This document shows, piece by piece, positions 50,163 through 59,380 of a stretch of DNA of 64,000 nt. The translations under genes and the position numbers were made by a program. The first letter of the stretch is position 1. Every line of letters begins with the position of its first letter. Under the pieces are notes generated by a model. The model was not told the DNA's origin. It did no database searches and saw only the letters and a program-made list of their open reading frames with translations. This DNA comes from Mucilaginibacter conchicola (GTDB lineage: Bacteria > Bacteroidota > Bacteroidia > Sphingobacteriales > Sphingobacteriaceae), in assembly GCF_003432115.1 (NCBI RefSeq), contig NZ_QWDC01000001.1, positions 1-64,000 of the forward strand. The letters run 5' to 3'.

Positions 50163-53100
50163 ATGCGCCTTAGGCTGAGTATTTTATTAAGTTTTTTTGT
50201 AGTAACGGCTTTTGGGCAAACGCAAAACCTTAAGTTCACCCAGCTGGGTACATCCGGCGGATTATCTCGCAGCGAGGTGCAGTGCATTTACCAGGACAGG
50301 CAGGGCTTTATGTGGTTTGGTACCCGAGATGGCCTTAACCGTTACGATGGTTATAAATTCAAAGTCTTTAGGAAAAATCCCAATAATAAAAGCGCCATCG
50401 CCTCAAATGATATAAAAGCGCTTTTAGAAGATAATAACGCCAACCTGCTGGTTGCCACTGCCGATGGCGGGCTAACGGTACTTGACCTTAGGGCCGAGCA
50501 ATTTTACGCCGCTGATAACAAGCTGCCCGGGATGACCAATATCAGCAACTATATACATACTTTGTATGCTGATGGCAGTAAGGTGATATGGTTAGGCAGC
50601 AGCGATAAAGGTTTATACCGGTACGATGCAGGTAGCAAAACACTCAAAAGCCTATTAACGGGCAATGCATCCAACCAAAATATCACCAATATTATTAAGG
50701 ATAGTAAAGGGAATATCTGGGCAGGTACGGGTGCCAATGGCATTTATATATTCTCGGCCGGCGGCAAATATCTTAAGCATTATGGCACAAATGATGGCAC
50801 AGCACGCGGACTCACCCACAACAATATCAAATTTATATACCAGGATCATCAGCAGCGGATATGGGTGGGTACTTATGGCGGCGGCCTGCACCAGTATGAT
50901 GCAGCAACGGATACGTTTAAGCAGGTACAGTTTGAAAACTCTTTTGAGGCCAATGCACATCGTTTTTTGCTTTGCATGGAAGAGGATACCAAAGGCAACC
51001 TTTGGATAGGTACCGAGAATGGCGGTTTAAGTATTTATAATCCTGTTACTAAAAGTTCGGTAACGTATCACCATGTAGATAATGATGCAGGCAGTATCAG
51101 CAGTAATACTATTAACTGCATTAAACGCGACAAGAAAGGCAATATGTGGATAGGTACGGCCAACTCGGGCATCTCCATGGTGCGGATAGACGAGGGCGTA
51201 TTTACACACTATAAGTATCAGCATGATGCTAACGGGCTAAGCAACAATATTGTAAACGGCATTTTTGAAGATGACCAGCACCGTATATGGATAGGTACCG
51301 ATGGCGGCGGGTTAGATCTGTTTAATCCCTTAACCGGCAGTTTTAAATACTACAAACACCAGCCCGGTAATGCTGCCAGCATTGCCGGTAATTATGTGCT
51401 TAACATGGCGCAGGATGGTAACCACAATATTTGGGTAGGTACATGGGGAGATGGCGTAACAGTATTTAACCCCGCAACAAATACCTACAAGCATTTTCGT
51501 AACATACCCGGCGATCCCGGCAGTTTAAGTAATAACAATGCTTTTTATATTCTGCACGATAGCAAGAACAGGATGTGGGTGGGCACCTACGGCGGCGGAC
51601 TTGATCTGTACAATGAGGCAACGGGCAAATTCTCACACTTTGTGAATGGTGCTCCCGGCAGCATTAGCAGCAATTACATCCTTACCATGCATGAAGACCG
51701 TAACGGTATTGTTTGGGTGGGTACCGATGAAGGGGGCTTAAACAAGTACAATGGCGACGGTACGTTTAGCGCCTACACAACAGTAAAAGCATTGCCAAAA
51801 GGCAGCGAAAAGTTCAGCAATAATACGGTAACCGGTATTTGGGACGATGCCGATGGAAATATATGGGCAGGTACCAGTTATGGGCTTAACTATTTTAATC
51901 CGCGCACGCTTATTAATAAAACATACTTTGCCGAAGATGGCCTGGCTAACGATGCCGTAGGTGCCGTACTGGGCGACACGCAGGGCTATGTTTGGATAAG
52001 CACCAATAAAGGCCTTAGCCGTTTTGACCCTAAACATAAAACCTTCCGCAATTTCTCTACCGCGGATGGTTTACAATCTGACGAGTTTAAGTATGGCAAC
52101 TATTTGGATAAGGCCGGCCGTATGTATTTTGGCGGTCGTAACGGTTTTAATGTTTTTACACCAGATAAGATCCAGACCGTCAACTTTGATCCGCCGGTGG
52201 TGTTTACCAATTTTCAGCTTTTTAACAGCGATGTAACCGTTGGCGGCGAAGGCTCGCCACTAAAGGTGGCCGTGCCTATGGCTAAGGAGATCGTATTATC
52301 TTACAAGCAATCGTCCTTTTCGTTCGAGTTTGCTTCGCTTAACTACACGGCAGGAGAGAAGAAACAGTATCGCTACAAACTGGTAGGTTACGAAAGCGAC
52401 TGGCATAACCTGGGCACACGTAACAGCCTTACATATACCAACCTTGATCCCGGTACTTATACTTTAATGGTGAAAGGTTTGGATAATAACAGGCAATGGT
52501 CTGCTAAAGTAAGCGAGATAAAGATCATTGTAACACCACCGTTCTGGAAAACCTGGTGGTTTAAGTTGTTGCTGTTTTTGGCGATAGCGGGGGGAGTGGT
52601 TGTGGTGTTTTACCTGCGCCTATCTGGTATACGTAAACGTAACCGGCAGTTGGAGCGGGAAGTAAGCCTGCGTACGCAACAGCTATCAGACACCAACAGC
52701 CAACTGGTTGAGAGTTATGACGAGATACGCCAGCAGAACGAAAGCCTTGAGGTGGTGAACAAAGAGATATCGCGCAAAACGGATAAGATCTTACAACAAC
52801 AGGAGCAGATAGTTAATCAGAACCAGCAATTGGAGAATACGGTTAACGAATTGGAAGCGAGCAATAAAACCAAGGATATGTTCTTCTCTATCCTGGCGCA
52901 CGATTTGAAGAACCCAATTGCGGCACTTACCGGTTTGTCTGATCTGCTTAAAACAAGACTGAGTTATCTGAATCCTAACGAGGTGGTATCTTTTGTGCAT
53001 GATATTAGCCGCTCATCAAACTCTATCAATAACCTGGTGATCAATATGCTTGATTGGGCGCGTACACAATCAAGCAATCTGCTTTGCCAGCCGGTAAACA

Positions 53101-54449
53101 TCAACCTGCGCGAGCTGGCCCTTAAGAACGTTTACCTGGTACAAATACAATTGGCCAATAAGAATATCGACTGCAAGGTGGAGATTGACACAGATAAGAA
53201 TGTGTATGCCGATTACCAGATGTTGAACACCATTGTACGAAACCTGCTCAGCAACGCTATTAAATTTACACCGGTATCGGGAAAGATCACCATCAGCGCC
53301 GCATGCGAGGGTGATGAAGTAATGATATCTATTACCGACTCTGGTATAGGTATGACGGCTGAGCAATTGCAGCAGCTACAAGAACCGCAATTGCAGGTAT
53401 CTCTTGGTACGGCAGGAGAAACAGGTACAGGGCTTGGCCTGCAGATCTGCCGCGATTTTGTGCAGGTTAATAATGGTCGTATACAAATTTTGAGTACGCC
53501 GGGTAAGGGTACTGTTATTACCATCATTATGCCTAAAGCGTTAAACAATGAAACCGTGGGCGCAGGTTTTGATAAGGAAAATACTGAAGAGGCAAACGAT
53601 GTTCAGTTTGACGAACAATTGCATTTACTACCTGATGCAAAAAGGCAGATACTAAAAGGTAAACGCATCCTGATAGTGGAAGATAACCAGGAAATGCGCA
53701 ATTATCTCAAAGCTTTGCTGGCAGGAGTGTTCGAGATATTTGAGGCCGATAATGGTGTGAATGGCCTGCGTACGGCCAAAGAGACCCAGCCTGAACTTAT
53801 TATTACCGACCTGATAATGCCCGTAATGAATGGCCTTGAATTTTGTAACGCCATAAAAAGCGATGTGCAAACCAGTCACTTGCCGGTGCTGCTGCTTACC
53901 AGCGAGGATAATGCAGCCAGCCAATTATCAGGTTATGAGGCAGGTGCCGATATCTATCTTACCAAACCTGTTAACAGGCAACTGCTATTGAGCGTTATTT
54001 TTAATTTTATAAAGGGGCTTGATAGGGTTAAAGGGCAATTCTCTGAAACCGATAAACTGATCCCTGATGATCTGGATTACAATAAACTCGATCGTGAGTT
54101 CCTGGAAAAGATGAGCCAGTTTATCGAGCTAAATCTCTCCAATGCCGACCTGGACTACAAGATGCTGAGCGACCATGCCGCCATGAGCCGTACAGTGTTA
54201 TATGCCAAATTCAAATCGCTCACGGGTATGGGTGTGCATGATTTTATTAAAAATATCCGTCTTAAAAAGGCATTGGAACTTTTACAACAAGGCGGGCTAA
54301 ATGTAAGCCAGATAGCTTATGAGGTTGGCTTTGCCACACCATCATATTTCTCAAAAAGCTTTACCAAACAGTATAAAATGACACCAAAGGAGTATGTACT
54401 TACTTTGAAGAATAGAAAAGAAGGGGCAATGAACACATCAAAACTATGA
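50163..54449 (+). CDS. Hybrid two-component system regulator (sensor, kinase, receiver and AraC DNA-binding domains in one protein)
   Basis: This 1428-residue inner-membrane regulator senses glycan in the periplasm and activates its neighbouring locus. Order: signal peptide (about 1-19), two reg_prop beta-propellers with repeated MWIGT/IWVGT blades (~20-690), a Y_Y_Y domain (~690-785), a membrane helix (~798-821), HisKA (SILAHDLKNP, His ~912), HATPase (NLLSNAIKFTP, DSGIGM, GTGLGLQI, ~1010-1130), receiver (VEDNQEMR, phospho-Asp in LIITDLIMP ~1213, Lys in LTKP) and an AraC-type helix-turn-helix (ISQ-like NVSQIAYEVGFATPSYFSKSF, ~1330-1419). I start at the ATG at 50163, not the TTG at 50157. It diverges from the GH16-susC-susD array. 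Confidence 0.96.
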   Translation: MRLRLSILLSFFVVTAFGQTQNLKFTQLGTSGGLSRSEVQCIYQDRQGFMWFGTRDGLNRYDGYKFKVFRKNPNNKSAIASNDIKALLEDNNANLLVATADGGLTVLDLRAEQFYAADNKLPGMTNISNYIHTLYADGSKVIWLGSSDKGLYRYDAGSKTLKSLLTGNASNQNITNIIKDSKGNIWAGTGANGIYIFSAGGKYLKHYGTNDGTARGLTHNNIKFIYQDHQQRIWVGTYGGGLHQYDAATDTFKQVQFENSFEANAHRFLLCMEEDTKGNLWIGTENGGLSIYNPVTKSSVTYHHVDNDAGSISSNTINCIKRDKKGNMWIGTANSGISMVRIDEGVFTHYKYQHDANGLSNNIVNGIFEDDQHRIWIGTDGGGLDLFNPLTGSFKYYKHQPGNAASIAGNYVLNMAQDGNHNIWVGTWGDGVTVFNPATNTYKHFRNIPGDPGSLSNNNAFYILHDSKNRMWVGTYGGGLDLYNEATGKFSHFVNGAPGSISSNYILTMHEDRNGIVWVGTDEGGLNKYNGDGTFSAYTTVKALPKGSEKFSNNTVTGIWDDADGNIWAGTSYGLNYFNPRTLINKTYFAEDGLANDAVGAVLGDTQGYVWISTNKGLSRFDPKHKTFRNFSTADGLQSDEFKYGNYLDKAGRMYFGGRNGFNVFTPDKIQTVNFDPPVVFTNFQLFNSDVTVGGEGSPLKVAVPMAKEIVLSYKQSSFSFEFASLNYTAGEKKQYRYKLVGYESDWHNLGTRNSLTYTNLDPGTYTLMVKGLDNNRQWSAKVSEIKIIVTPPFWKTWWFKLLLFLAIAGGVVVVFYLRLSGIRKRNRQLEREVSLRTQQLSDTNSQLVESYDEIRQQNESLEVVNKEISRKTDKILQQQEQIVNQNQQLENTVNELEASNKTKDMFFSILAHDLKNPIAALTGLSDLLKTRLSYLNPNEVVSFVHDISRSSNSINNLVINMLDWARTQSSNLLCQPVNINLRELALKNVYLVQIQLANKNIDCKVEIDTDKNVYADYQMLNTIVRNLLSNAIKFTPVSGKITISAACEGDEVMISITDSGIGMTAEQLQQLQEPQLQVSLGTAGETGTGLGLQICRDFVQVNNGRIQILSTPGKGTVITIIMPKALNNETVGAGFDKENTEEANDVQFDEQLHLLPDAKRQILKGKRILIVEDNQEMRNYLKALLAGVFEIFEADNGVNGLRTAKETQPELIITDLIMPVMNGLEFCNAIKSDVQTSHLPVLLLTSEDNAASQLSGYEAGADIYLTKPVNRQLLLSVIFNFIKGLDRVKGQFSETDKLIPDDLDYNKLDREFLEKMSQFIELNLSNADLDYKMLSDHAAMSRTVLYAKFKSLTGMGVHDFIKNIRLKKALELLQQGGLNVSQIAYEVGFATPSYFSKSFTKQYKMTPKEYVLTLKNRKEGAMNTSKL

Positions 54450-54537
54450 TATCGGTTGGTAAATCAATCGGCTATTAATGGGGAGCATCCTAAAAATCAG
54501 CTTTTTTGTTTTTACATTTATCTGCCAATATAAAACC

Positions 54538-55932
54538 ATGCTAAGAAAAATTTTGATGGGCACCCTGGTATTAAGTGCCATGGGTAGCGCTGTAACAAAC
54601 GCGCAAAATGTTGCCAGAGTAGCCTCGTGGGTAACACGCGCAGATAAGTCTGAACTGCTTAAGAAACAGGCTGTCCAACCCGCATTCGGCAAAATAAATT
54701 CTGAGTACGCGGTTATTACGGTGGATGATAAACAGCATTACCAGCAAATAGATGGTTTTGGATTTACTTTAACAGGTGGCAGCGCGCAACTTATCAATAA
54801 GCTACCTGCTCAGTCACGGAAGCGCTTATTGAACGAATTGTTCAGCACTGCAGGCAATGGTATAGGGGTGAGCTACCTGCGCATCAGCATTGGTGCATCA
54901 GACCTTAATCCTGATGTTTTTACTTATGATGATATGCCTGCCGGCCAAACCGATCCTGATTTGAAGAATTTTAGCCTTGCAAAAGATGCCGGTGTGCTAT
55001 CGCTCCTGCAGGATATCATTAAAATAAATCCCCGTATAAAAATATTAGGTAGCCCTTGGACGCCTCCCTCATGGATGAAAACTAATGAATCATCTATGGG
55101 GGGTAGCTTAAAGCAGGATTGTTATGAGGTGTATGCAAAGTACCTGGTGAAATACATTCGTGGCATGAAAGCCAAAGGCATCACTATTGATGCTGTCACT
55201 TTGCAGAACGAGCCGCTTAACCCTAAGAATAACCCAAGCATGGTGATGGAAGCTGCTGAGCAGGCTGCGTTCATTAAAAATAATGTAGGGCCTTCGTTCC
55301 GCTCTGCGGGGATCAAAACAAAGATCATCACTTATGACCATAATGCCGACCGCCCCGATTATCCGATGGATATTTTAAAAGACCCGGAGGCCCGTAAGTA
55401 TGTGGATGGCTCTGCTTTTCACTTGTACGGCGGTAAAATAGAAGCACTCAGCGAGGTACATAATGCATATCCTGATAAGAACCTTTACTTTACAGAGCAA
55501 TGGGTAGGTGCACCCGGTAATTTTCCCGGCGACCTTAACTGGCACGTAAATAATCTTATTATAGGTGCAACACGCAACTGGGCCCGTAACGTACTGGAGT
55601 GGAATTTAGCTGCGGATTCAAAATACGAGCCCCACACGCCCGGTGGTTGTACCGAATGCCTTGGCGCCATTACGGTAGAGAAGGATGTTTTGCGCAATGT
55701 TGCGTATTACATTATAGGGCATGCATCCAAATTTGTGCCCGCGGGCTCTGTTCGCATTGCCTCAAACATAACCGGCGATCTGGCTAATGTGGCTTTTAAA
55801 ACACCGCAAGGCAAAAAGGTACTTATTGTAGTGAATAACGCTAAAAGCAAAACCATCTTTAATATCATTAACCGCGGCAGGGCGGCGCTCTGCAGCCTTG
55901 ATGCAGGTGCTGTTGGCACGTTTGTTTGGTAG
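54538..55932 (+). CDS. GH30 family glycoside hydrolase, secreted
   Basis: This 464-residue exported enzyme (start at ATG 54538; signal peptide about 1-22, MLRKILMGTLVLSAMGSAV then TNAQ) is a GH30 (beta/alpha)8 barrel with a C-terminal beta domain. The acid/base Glu is in TLQNEP near residue 224 and the nucleophile Glu in LYFTEQWVG near 320. QIDGFGFTLTGGSAQLI near 65 and LGSPWTPPSWMKTN near 172 are family hallmarks. Bacteroidota GH30 enzymes of this type are often beta-1,6-glucanases or glucosylceramidase-like. It follows the regulator gene by 88 bases and meets the next, convergent gene with a 3-base gap. Confidence 0.92.
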   Translation: MLRKILMGTLVLSAMGSAVTNAQNVARVASWVTRADKSELLKKQAVQPAFGKINSEYAVITVDDKQHYQQIDGFGFTLTGGSAQLINKLPAQSRKRLLNELFSTAGNGIGVSYLRISIGASDLNPDVFTYDDMPAGQTDPDLKNFSLAKDAGVLSLLQDIIKINPRIKILGSPWTPPSWMKTNESSMGGSLKQDCYEVYAKYLVKYIRGMKAKGITIDAVTLQNEPLNPKNNPSMVMEAAEQAAFIKNNVGPSFRSAGIKTKIITYDHNADRPDYPMDILKDPEARKYVDGSAFHLYGGKIEALSEVHNAYPDKNLYFTEQWVGAPGNFPGDLNWHVNNLIIGATRNWARNVLEWNLAADSKYEPHTPGGCTECLGAITVEKDVLRNVAYYIIGHASKFVPAGSVRIASNITGDLANVAFKTPQGKKVLIVVNNAKSKTIFNIINRGRAALCSLDAGAVGTFVW

Positions 55933-55935
55933 GGT

Positions 55936-56691
55936 TTATTTGAACATTCTCAGCGTATCTTCGGCCTGGTCAAATAGGTACAAGCGATGGGTTTCGGTAT
56001 CAATATAAAGCCATTCAGCCACGTTAGCGCCGTTTTCGCCCACAGGGGCAATGCCTAAAAGCGTGTAGTTCCGGTTTTCTCTTTCTGCCTGTTCTATTGA
56101 ATAAGTAATATCACTGCGTTTGTTTATAGCATTCTTCAGTAATTCGTTTTTGGTGTTGGCCAGGTAATATTCTGCCAGTTTGTAGATCTTATCCAGGTAA
56201 TCTTTTGAATACTGCTCATCTGCCGACCATGTATATTTTAGCTGCTTATTGTACTCCTTCCTAAATTTAGATACCGGCCCGTCGCTGGTCTTTTTTACCG
56301 ATACCAGCATTTCTGCAGGCTCAGGTTTCTCATCATCGCCCGCAATGGTTATCATGCCATGCTTCCACGTAATATCAATAAGGTCACCGCGGTTAAGGCT
56401 ACGGTCGGTATCGTCGCTATTAATAAAGTAATATACGTTATCGCCTTGTTGCGCAATAAACTGGTAGTAATCGCTATCGTCGTTATAGTCCACAAACTGC
56501 ATCGTAGCATGTTGTGTGGGTTCGGGTTTGGCTTTGAGTGTATCTTGTTTGGGAAGGTTTTGGTTAGAGAATGTGTCAACACCGGTAACAGGTGTATCCG
56601 GGTTTGGGCGCTGCTTTGCGGTTTTTGAATTGCAAGCGAACAACCCGCCTATGATGAAACTGAGAACCAGGCCTTTTGCCAGCTTTTTCAT
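55936..56691 (-). CDS. Lipoprotein of unknown function
   Basis: This protein of 251 residues has a clear lipobox (GGLFAC, Cys 20), a Pro/Thr-rich linker (about 25-60) and a globular, acidic C-terminal part without a family I recognise. I start at ATG 56691 (MKKLAKG) because it gives the lipoprotein signal; a longer frame upstream adds 25 residues without a signal. An Asp-rich segment (DYNDDSDYYQF, NSDDTDRS) could bind metal, but this is weak. It is a single gene, convergent with GH30 and preceded by the terminator of the gene upstream. Confidence 0.75.
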   Translation of the reverse strand: MKKLAKGLVLSFIIGGLFACNSKTAKQRPNPDTPVTGVDTFSNQNLPKQDTLKAKPEPTQHATMQFVDYNDDSDYYQFIAQQGDNVYYFINSDDTDRSLNRGDLIDITWKHGMITIAGDDEKPEPAEMLVSVKKTSDGPVSKFRKEYNKQLKYTWSADEQYSKDYLDKIYKLAEYYLANTKNELLKNAINKRSDITYSIEQAERENRNYTLLGIAPVGENGANVAEWLYIDTETHRLYLFDQAEDTLRMFK

Positions 56692-56765
56692 TGGGTGATA
56701 AGATTTTTGTTGGTGGTTGATATTTTGTATATAACCTAAAACCTTCACAAGTGTTCTAACAAACA

Positions 56766-56793
56766 AAAAAGACCGGCATTAGCCGGTCTTTTT
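56766..56793 (-). terminator. Bidirectional-looking intrinsic terminator
   Basis: AAAAAGACCGGC (56766-56777) and GCCGGTCTTTTT (56782-56793) form a perfect 12-bp stem around ATTA, with A- and T-rich flanks. It ends the small secreted protein transcript on the minus strand. Confidence 0.85.
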
Positions 56794-56814
56794 CATATAT
56801 ATGGTGGAGCGGGG

Positions 56815-57198
56815 TTATTCAAAAATGAAATATGATTTTTTACCATCAAGATCAAGTACACGCACTTGTTTTTCAATGGTTTGTGTACCGCTGGTTACAG
56901 TTAAGGTGTAGTCGCCTAAGGCAAGAGCAGAGATGTTGAAACCTTGTGTTTCGCCGGCTTTGTTTGAGATAGCCTTTTTGTAAAGGTTGTTGCCTTCGCT
57001 GTCGTTAATTTTTACAAGAGGGGTTGCGTCCATATCGCCAAGTACTGATACAGTTAGTACCATTTTGTTGGTAAGGCCTTTTACTTCGATAGCTTTGCTG
57101 ATCTCTTTGTCGTTTGCAGTTTTTACTGTTGTGTTTGCAAATAAACTACCGATGCTTAAAACTGAAACTAATGCTGTTAAAATGATTGACTTTTTCAT
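56815..57198 (-). CDS. Small secreted beta-sandwich protein
   Basis: This 127-residue protein starts at ATG 57198 (MKKSIILTALVSVLSIGSLFAN) with a signal peptide cut after about residue 22. The remainder looks like one small immunoglobulin-like beta domain: a Val/Lys-rich strand pattern and LALGDYTLTVTSGTQTIEKQVRVL, which resembles the C-terminal sorting-type domains of type IX secretion clients and the small DUF3244-like proteins, without being a clear match. No function can be assigned. Its likely promoter is at 57245-57272 and its terminator at 56766-56793, so it is transcribed alone. Confidence 0.75.
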   Translation of the reverse strand: MKKSIILTALVSVLSIGSLFANTTVKTANDKEISKAIEVKGLTNKMVLTVSVLGDMDATPLVKINDSEGNNLYKKAISNKAGETQGFNISALALGDYTLTVTSGTQTIEKQVRVLDLDGKKSYFIFE

Positions 57199-57244
57199 GA
57201 TGCTATTTTTTAATTTTTTAAATATTTCTTTCGATTTGTTGAAA

Positions 57245-57272
57245 CAAAGTAACAGCACATTTTTGGAGCAAA
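57245..57272 (-). promoter_or_regulatory. Promoter of the small secreted protein gene
   Basis: On the minus strand TTTG (57272-57269), 16 bases, then TTACTTTG (57252-57245), one mismatch from TAnnTTTG. The ATG lies 47 bases on. It overlaps a possible plus-strand promoter (TTTG at 57235-57238, 19 bases, CATTTTTG at 57258-57265). Confidence 0.5.
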
Positions 57273-57537
57273 AAAACGCGATAGACCGCCTGTGTATTTA
57301 AGTAGACCACAGCTTGTTTCTACTCTACAGCTATGTTTTTGGCTATGATTTAAATCCCGCGAAAGCCTGCCATCGACAGAATACCAAGTCTCGTCTATTA
57401 TTCCGATTGTCTCATCGAATATTGTTGCTCAAAAGCAGTTAAAACCGCTCTTTTGAACCTAAGGAAAGCCTTTAAATATGAGATTGAGGCCCCTTAGTTG
57501 ATTAATGCGCCTCGGGTGAGATAGGGGCGCATTTTTT
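57272..57537 (+). ncRNA. Candidate untranslated RNA ending in an intrinsic terminator
   Basis: The 380-base gap between 57199 and 57578 has no coding frame: the only starts give peptides of six or seven codons. Yet a plus-oriented terminator (57504-57537) ends it, and a promoter-like pair stands at 57235-57265. A transcript of about 265 bases would result. I do not recognise it as 6S, SRP RNA, tmRNA or RNase P. It could also be a long leader of the LytS gene that is attenuated. Confidence 0.35.
57504..57537 (+). terminator. Intrinsic terminator before the LytS-type gene
   Basis: AATGCGCC (57504-57511) pairs with GGCGCATT (57526-57533), extended by a G-U and a C-G pair, followed by a T run to 57538. 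The T run is on the plus strand only. No coding gene precedes it in that orientation. Confidence 0.8.
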
Positions 57538-57578
57538 TATATATTCGTAGTTAACCAATTGTAACCTGCTGCCCGCCA

Positions 57579-58631
57579 ATGATAACGCGCCCCTACGCAA
57601 AGTTTTTTGTATCGGCCCAATTTTGGGTGATGGTTTTTTTGCTGGCATTTGTTTGCATGCCGCTCATCTATCCGGTAAAATTCCCTGTACAGTTTTGGGT
57701 TAAGCAAACTTTTGATTTTGCTATCTGGAGCGGTGTGTTCTTTTTTAGCGGATATGTGCTGGCACCTAAAGTGATATTTAAAGGGCAAATCCTTTTGTCA
57801 ATTATTATAGTAATACTAATTATGATAGGGGTGGTTTGGGTAGATAACCAGTTGGATAAATTGCTGCACATGCAGGAGGCCATGGATAAAACCTTTGGCA
57901 CCAAACAGCATAGTACGCCGCACCTTGGTAATTTTATCGCAGTGGTAGTAACCCTGCTATTATTGGGCATGGGTACTATATCTGCAGTGGTACAGCGTTT
58001 CCAGGCGGATAGGTTGAAAGAGCAAGTACTGCAGCAGGAGAAAATAGTATCAGAATTATCGTTTCTTAAAACGCAGATCAACCCGCACTTCTTTTTCAAT
58101 GTGCTCAATACCATTTATGCCCTTATTGGGAGCAAGAACACAGATACTGCCCAGGAATCGGTTTACACACTATCGCACATGATGCGTTATGTATTATATG
58201 ATACCAAGCATGACCATACTACGCTTGCCAAGGAGATAGCCTTTATTGATGATTACATTAAACTGATGCGTTTAAGACTACCCGATGCGGTGCAAGTGAT
58301 ATTTGAAAAGCCCTTAACGCAGGCCAATGCAGAGCTATCACCGATGTTGTTTTTGCCTTATATTGAAAATGCATTTAAACATGGTGTAAGTTCGGTGCAT
58401 CCAAGCTATATTTATATAGAACTGAAGCAGGCCGGTAACGAGTTACTGTTCGAGATCCGTAATTCGCTGTTTGAGCAGCAGCCTGATAATAAAGAGGAAA
58501 GCAACGGTATAGGGTTAAAGAATACCCAGCGCAGGCTCGATCTTTTGTATCCCGGTAAACATTTGCTGCAGGTAGAAAAAGATGATACCGCACGCGAATT
58601 TGTTGTGAAACTTAAACTCCAATTGCAATGA
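57579..58631 (+). CDS. LytS/YehU-type sensor histidine kinase
   Basis: This 350-residue membrane kinase has four N-terminal hydrophobic segments (~10-135), a short coiled-coil (QADRLKEQVLQQEKIVSEL) and the His_kinase domain with phospho-acceptor motif QINPHFFFNVLNTIYAL near residue 168, then an ATPase N-box FLPYIENAFKHGV near 265 and GIGLKNTQRRL near 310. It phosphorylates the LytTR regulator encoded next, with which its end overlaps by 4 bases (ATGA). Signal and targets are unknown. Confidence 0.93.
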   Translation: MITRPYAKFFVSAQFWVMVFLLAFVCMPLIYPVKFPVQFWVKQTFDFAIWSGVFFFSGYVLAPKVIFKGQILLSIIIVILIMIGVVWVDNQLDKLLHMQEAMDKTFGTKQHSTPHLGNFIAVVVTLLLLGMGTISAVVQRFQADRLKEQVLQQEKIVSELSFLKTQINPHFFFNVLNTIYALIGSKNTDTAQESVYTLSHMMRYVLYDTKHDHTTLAKEIAFIDDYIKLMRLRLPDAVQVIFEKPLTQANAELSPMLFLPYIENAFKHGVSSVHPSYIYIELKQAGNELLFEIRNSLFEQQPDNKEESNGIGLKNTQRRLDLLYPGKHLLQVEKDDTAREFVVKLKLQLQ

Positions 58632-59380
58632 TCATAAAATGTATTGCGGTAGATGATGAACCAATGGCTCTAAACCTGGTGGTATCTTACATTGAGCAAA
58701 CGCCGTTTTTACAATTGGTTGATAAATGCTCAAGTGCTATAACTGCTCTTCGATCCATTCAGGATCATCCTGATGTTCAGCTGCTTTTCCTTGATATTCG
58801 GATGGCCGACCTGAGCGGGATGGAACTTGCCAAAATAATAGACCAGGGAACCAGCCGCCGCGACCGACGCATTATTTTTACAACGGCTTATGACCAATAT
58901 GCCCTTGAAGGTTATAAGGTTGGTGCGTTAGATTACCTGATGAAGCCCTTTAGCTTTGCCGATTTCTCCCGTGCTGCGGCAAAAGCCTTTGAATATTTCT
59001 CGATGTTTGAAGAAGCAAAGCAAGTCCCTGTAACTCGCCAGGTTTCTGTAACGCCCGATAAAGACTACATATACCTTAAAGTAGAGTACCAGTTGGTGAA
59101 GGTAGATACAGGGCATATTTTATACATAGAAGGGCTAAAGGATTATGTAAAAGTATTTTTGGATAATGAAACTAAGCCTATCCTTACCCTTACCAGCCTA
59201 AAAAATCTGGAAGAGAAATTACCCATTACAAAATTTCGCAGGTTGCACCGCTCGTACATAATAGCGTTGGATAAAGTGAAGGCCGTAACCAAAAACTCGT
59301 TACAGGTGGCCGATATCACTGTACATATCACCGACCAGTACAAAGATGCTTTCGCCGAATTTCTAAGCAGCTGGGCTTAA
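58628..59380 (+). CDS. LytTR-family response regulator
   Basis: This 250-residue cytoplasmic regulator has a receiver domain (CIAVDDEPMAL; phospho-Asp in LLFLDIRM near 57; Thr in IIFTTAYD; Lys in YLMKPFSF near 110) and a LytTR DNA-binding domain (ILYIEGLKDYVKVFL near 160, FRRLHRSYIIALDKV near 210). It is co-translated with its kinase, and its stop codon overlaps the stop of the convergent AraC gene by 4 bases. Confidence 0.94.
   Translation: MIIKCIAVDDEPMALNLVVSYIEQTPFLQLVDKCSSAITALRSIQDHPDVQLLFLDIRMADLSGMELAKIIDQGTSRRDRRIIFTTAYDQYALEGYKVGALDYLMKPFSFADFSRAAAKAFEYFSMFEEAKQVPVTRQVSVTPDKDYIYLKVEYQLVKVDTGHILYIEGLKDYVKVFLDNETKPILTLTSLKNLEEKLPITKFRRLHRSYIIALDKVKAVTKNSLQVADITVHITDQYKDAFAEFLSSWA

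Noticed and set aside
57304..57503. Known structural RNA (6S, SRP RNA, tmRNA, RNase P) in the non-coding gap
   Set aside because: I could not find the conserved cores of these RNAs or matching 5' and 3' ends; it is kept only as a candidate untranslated RNA.
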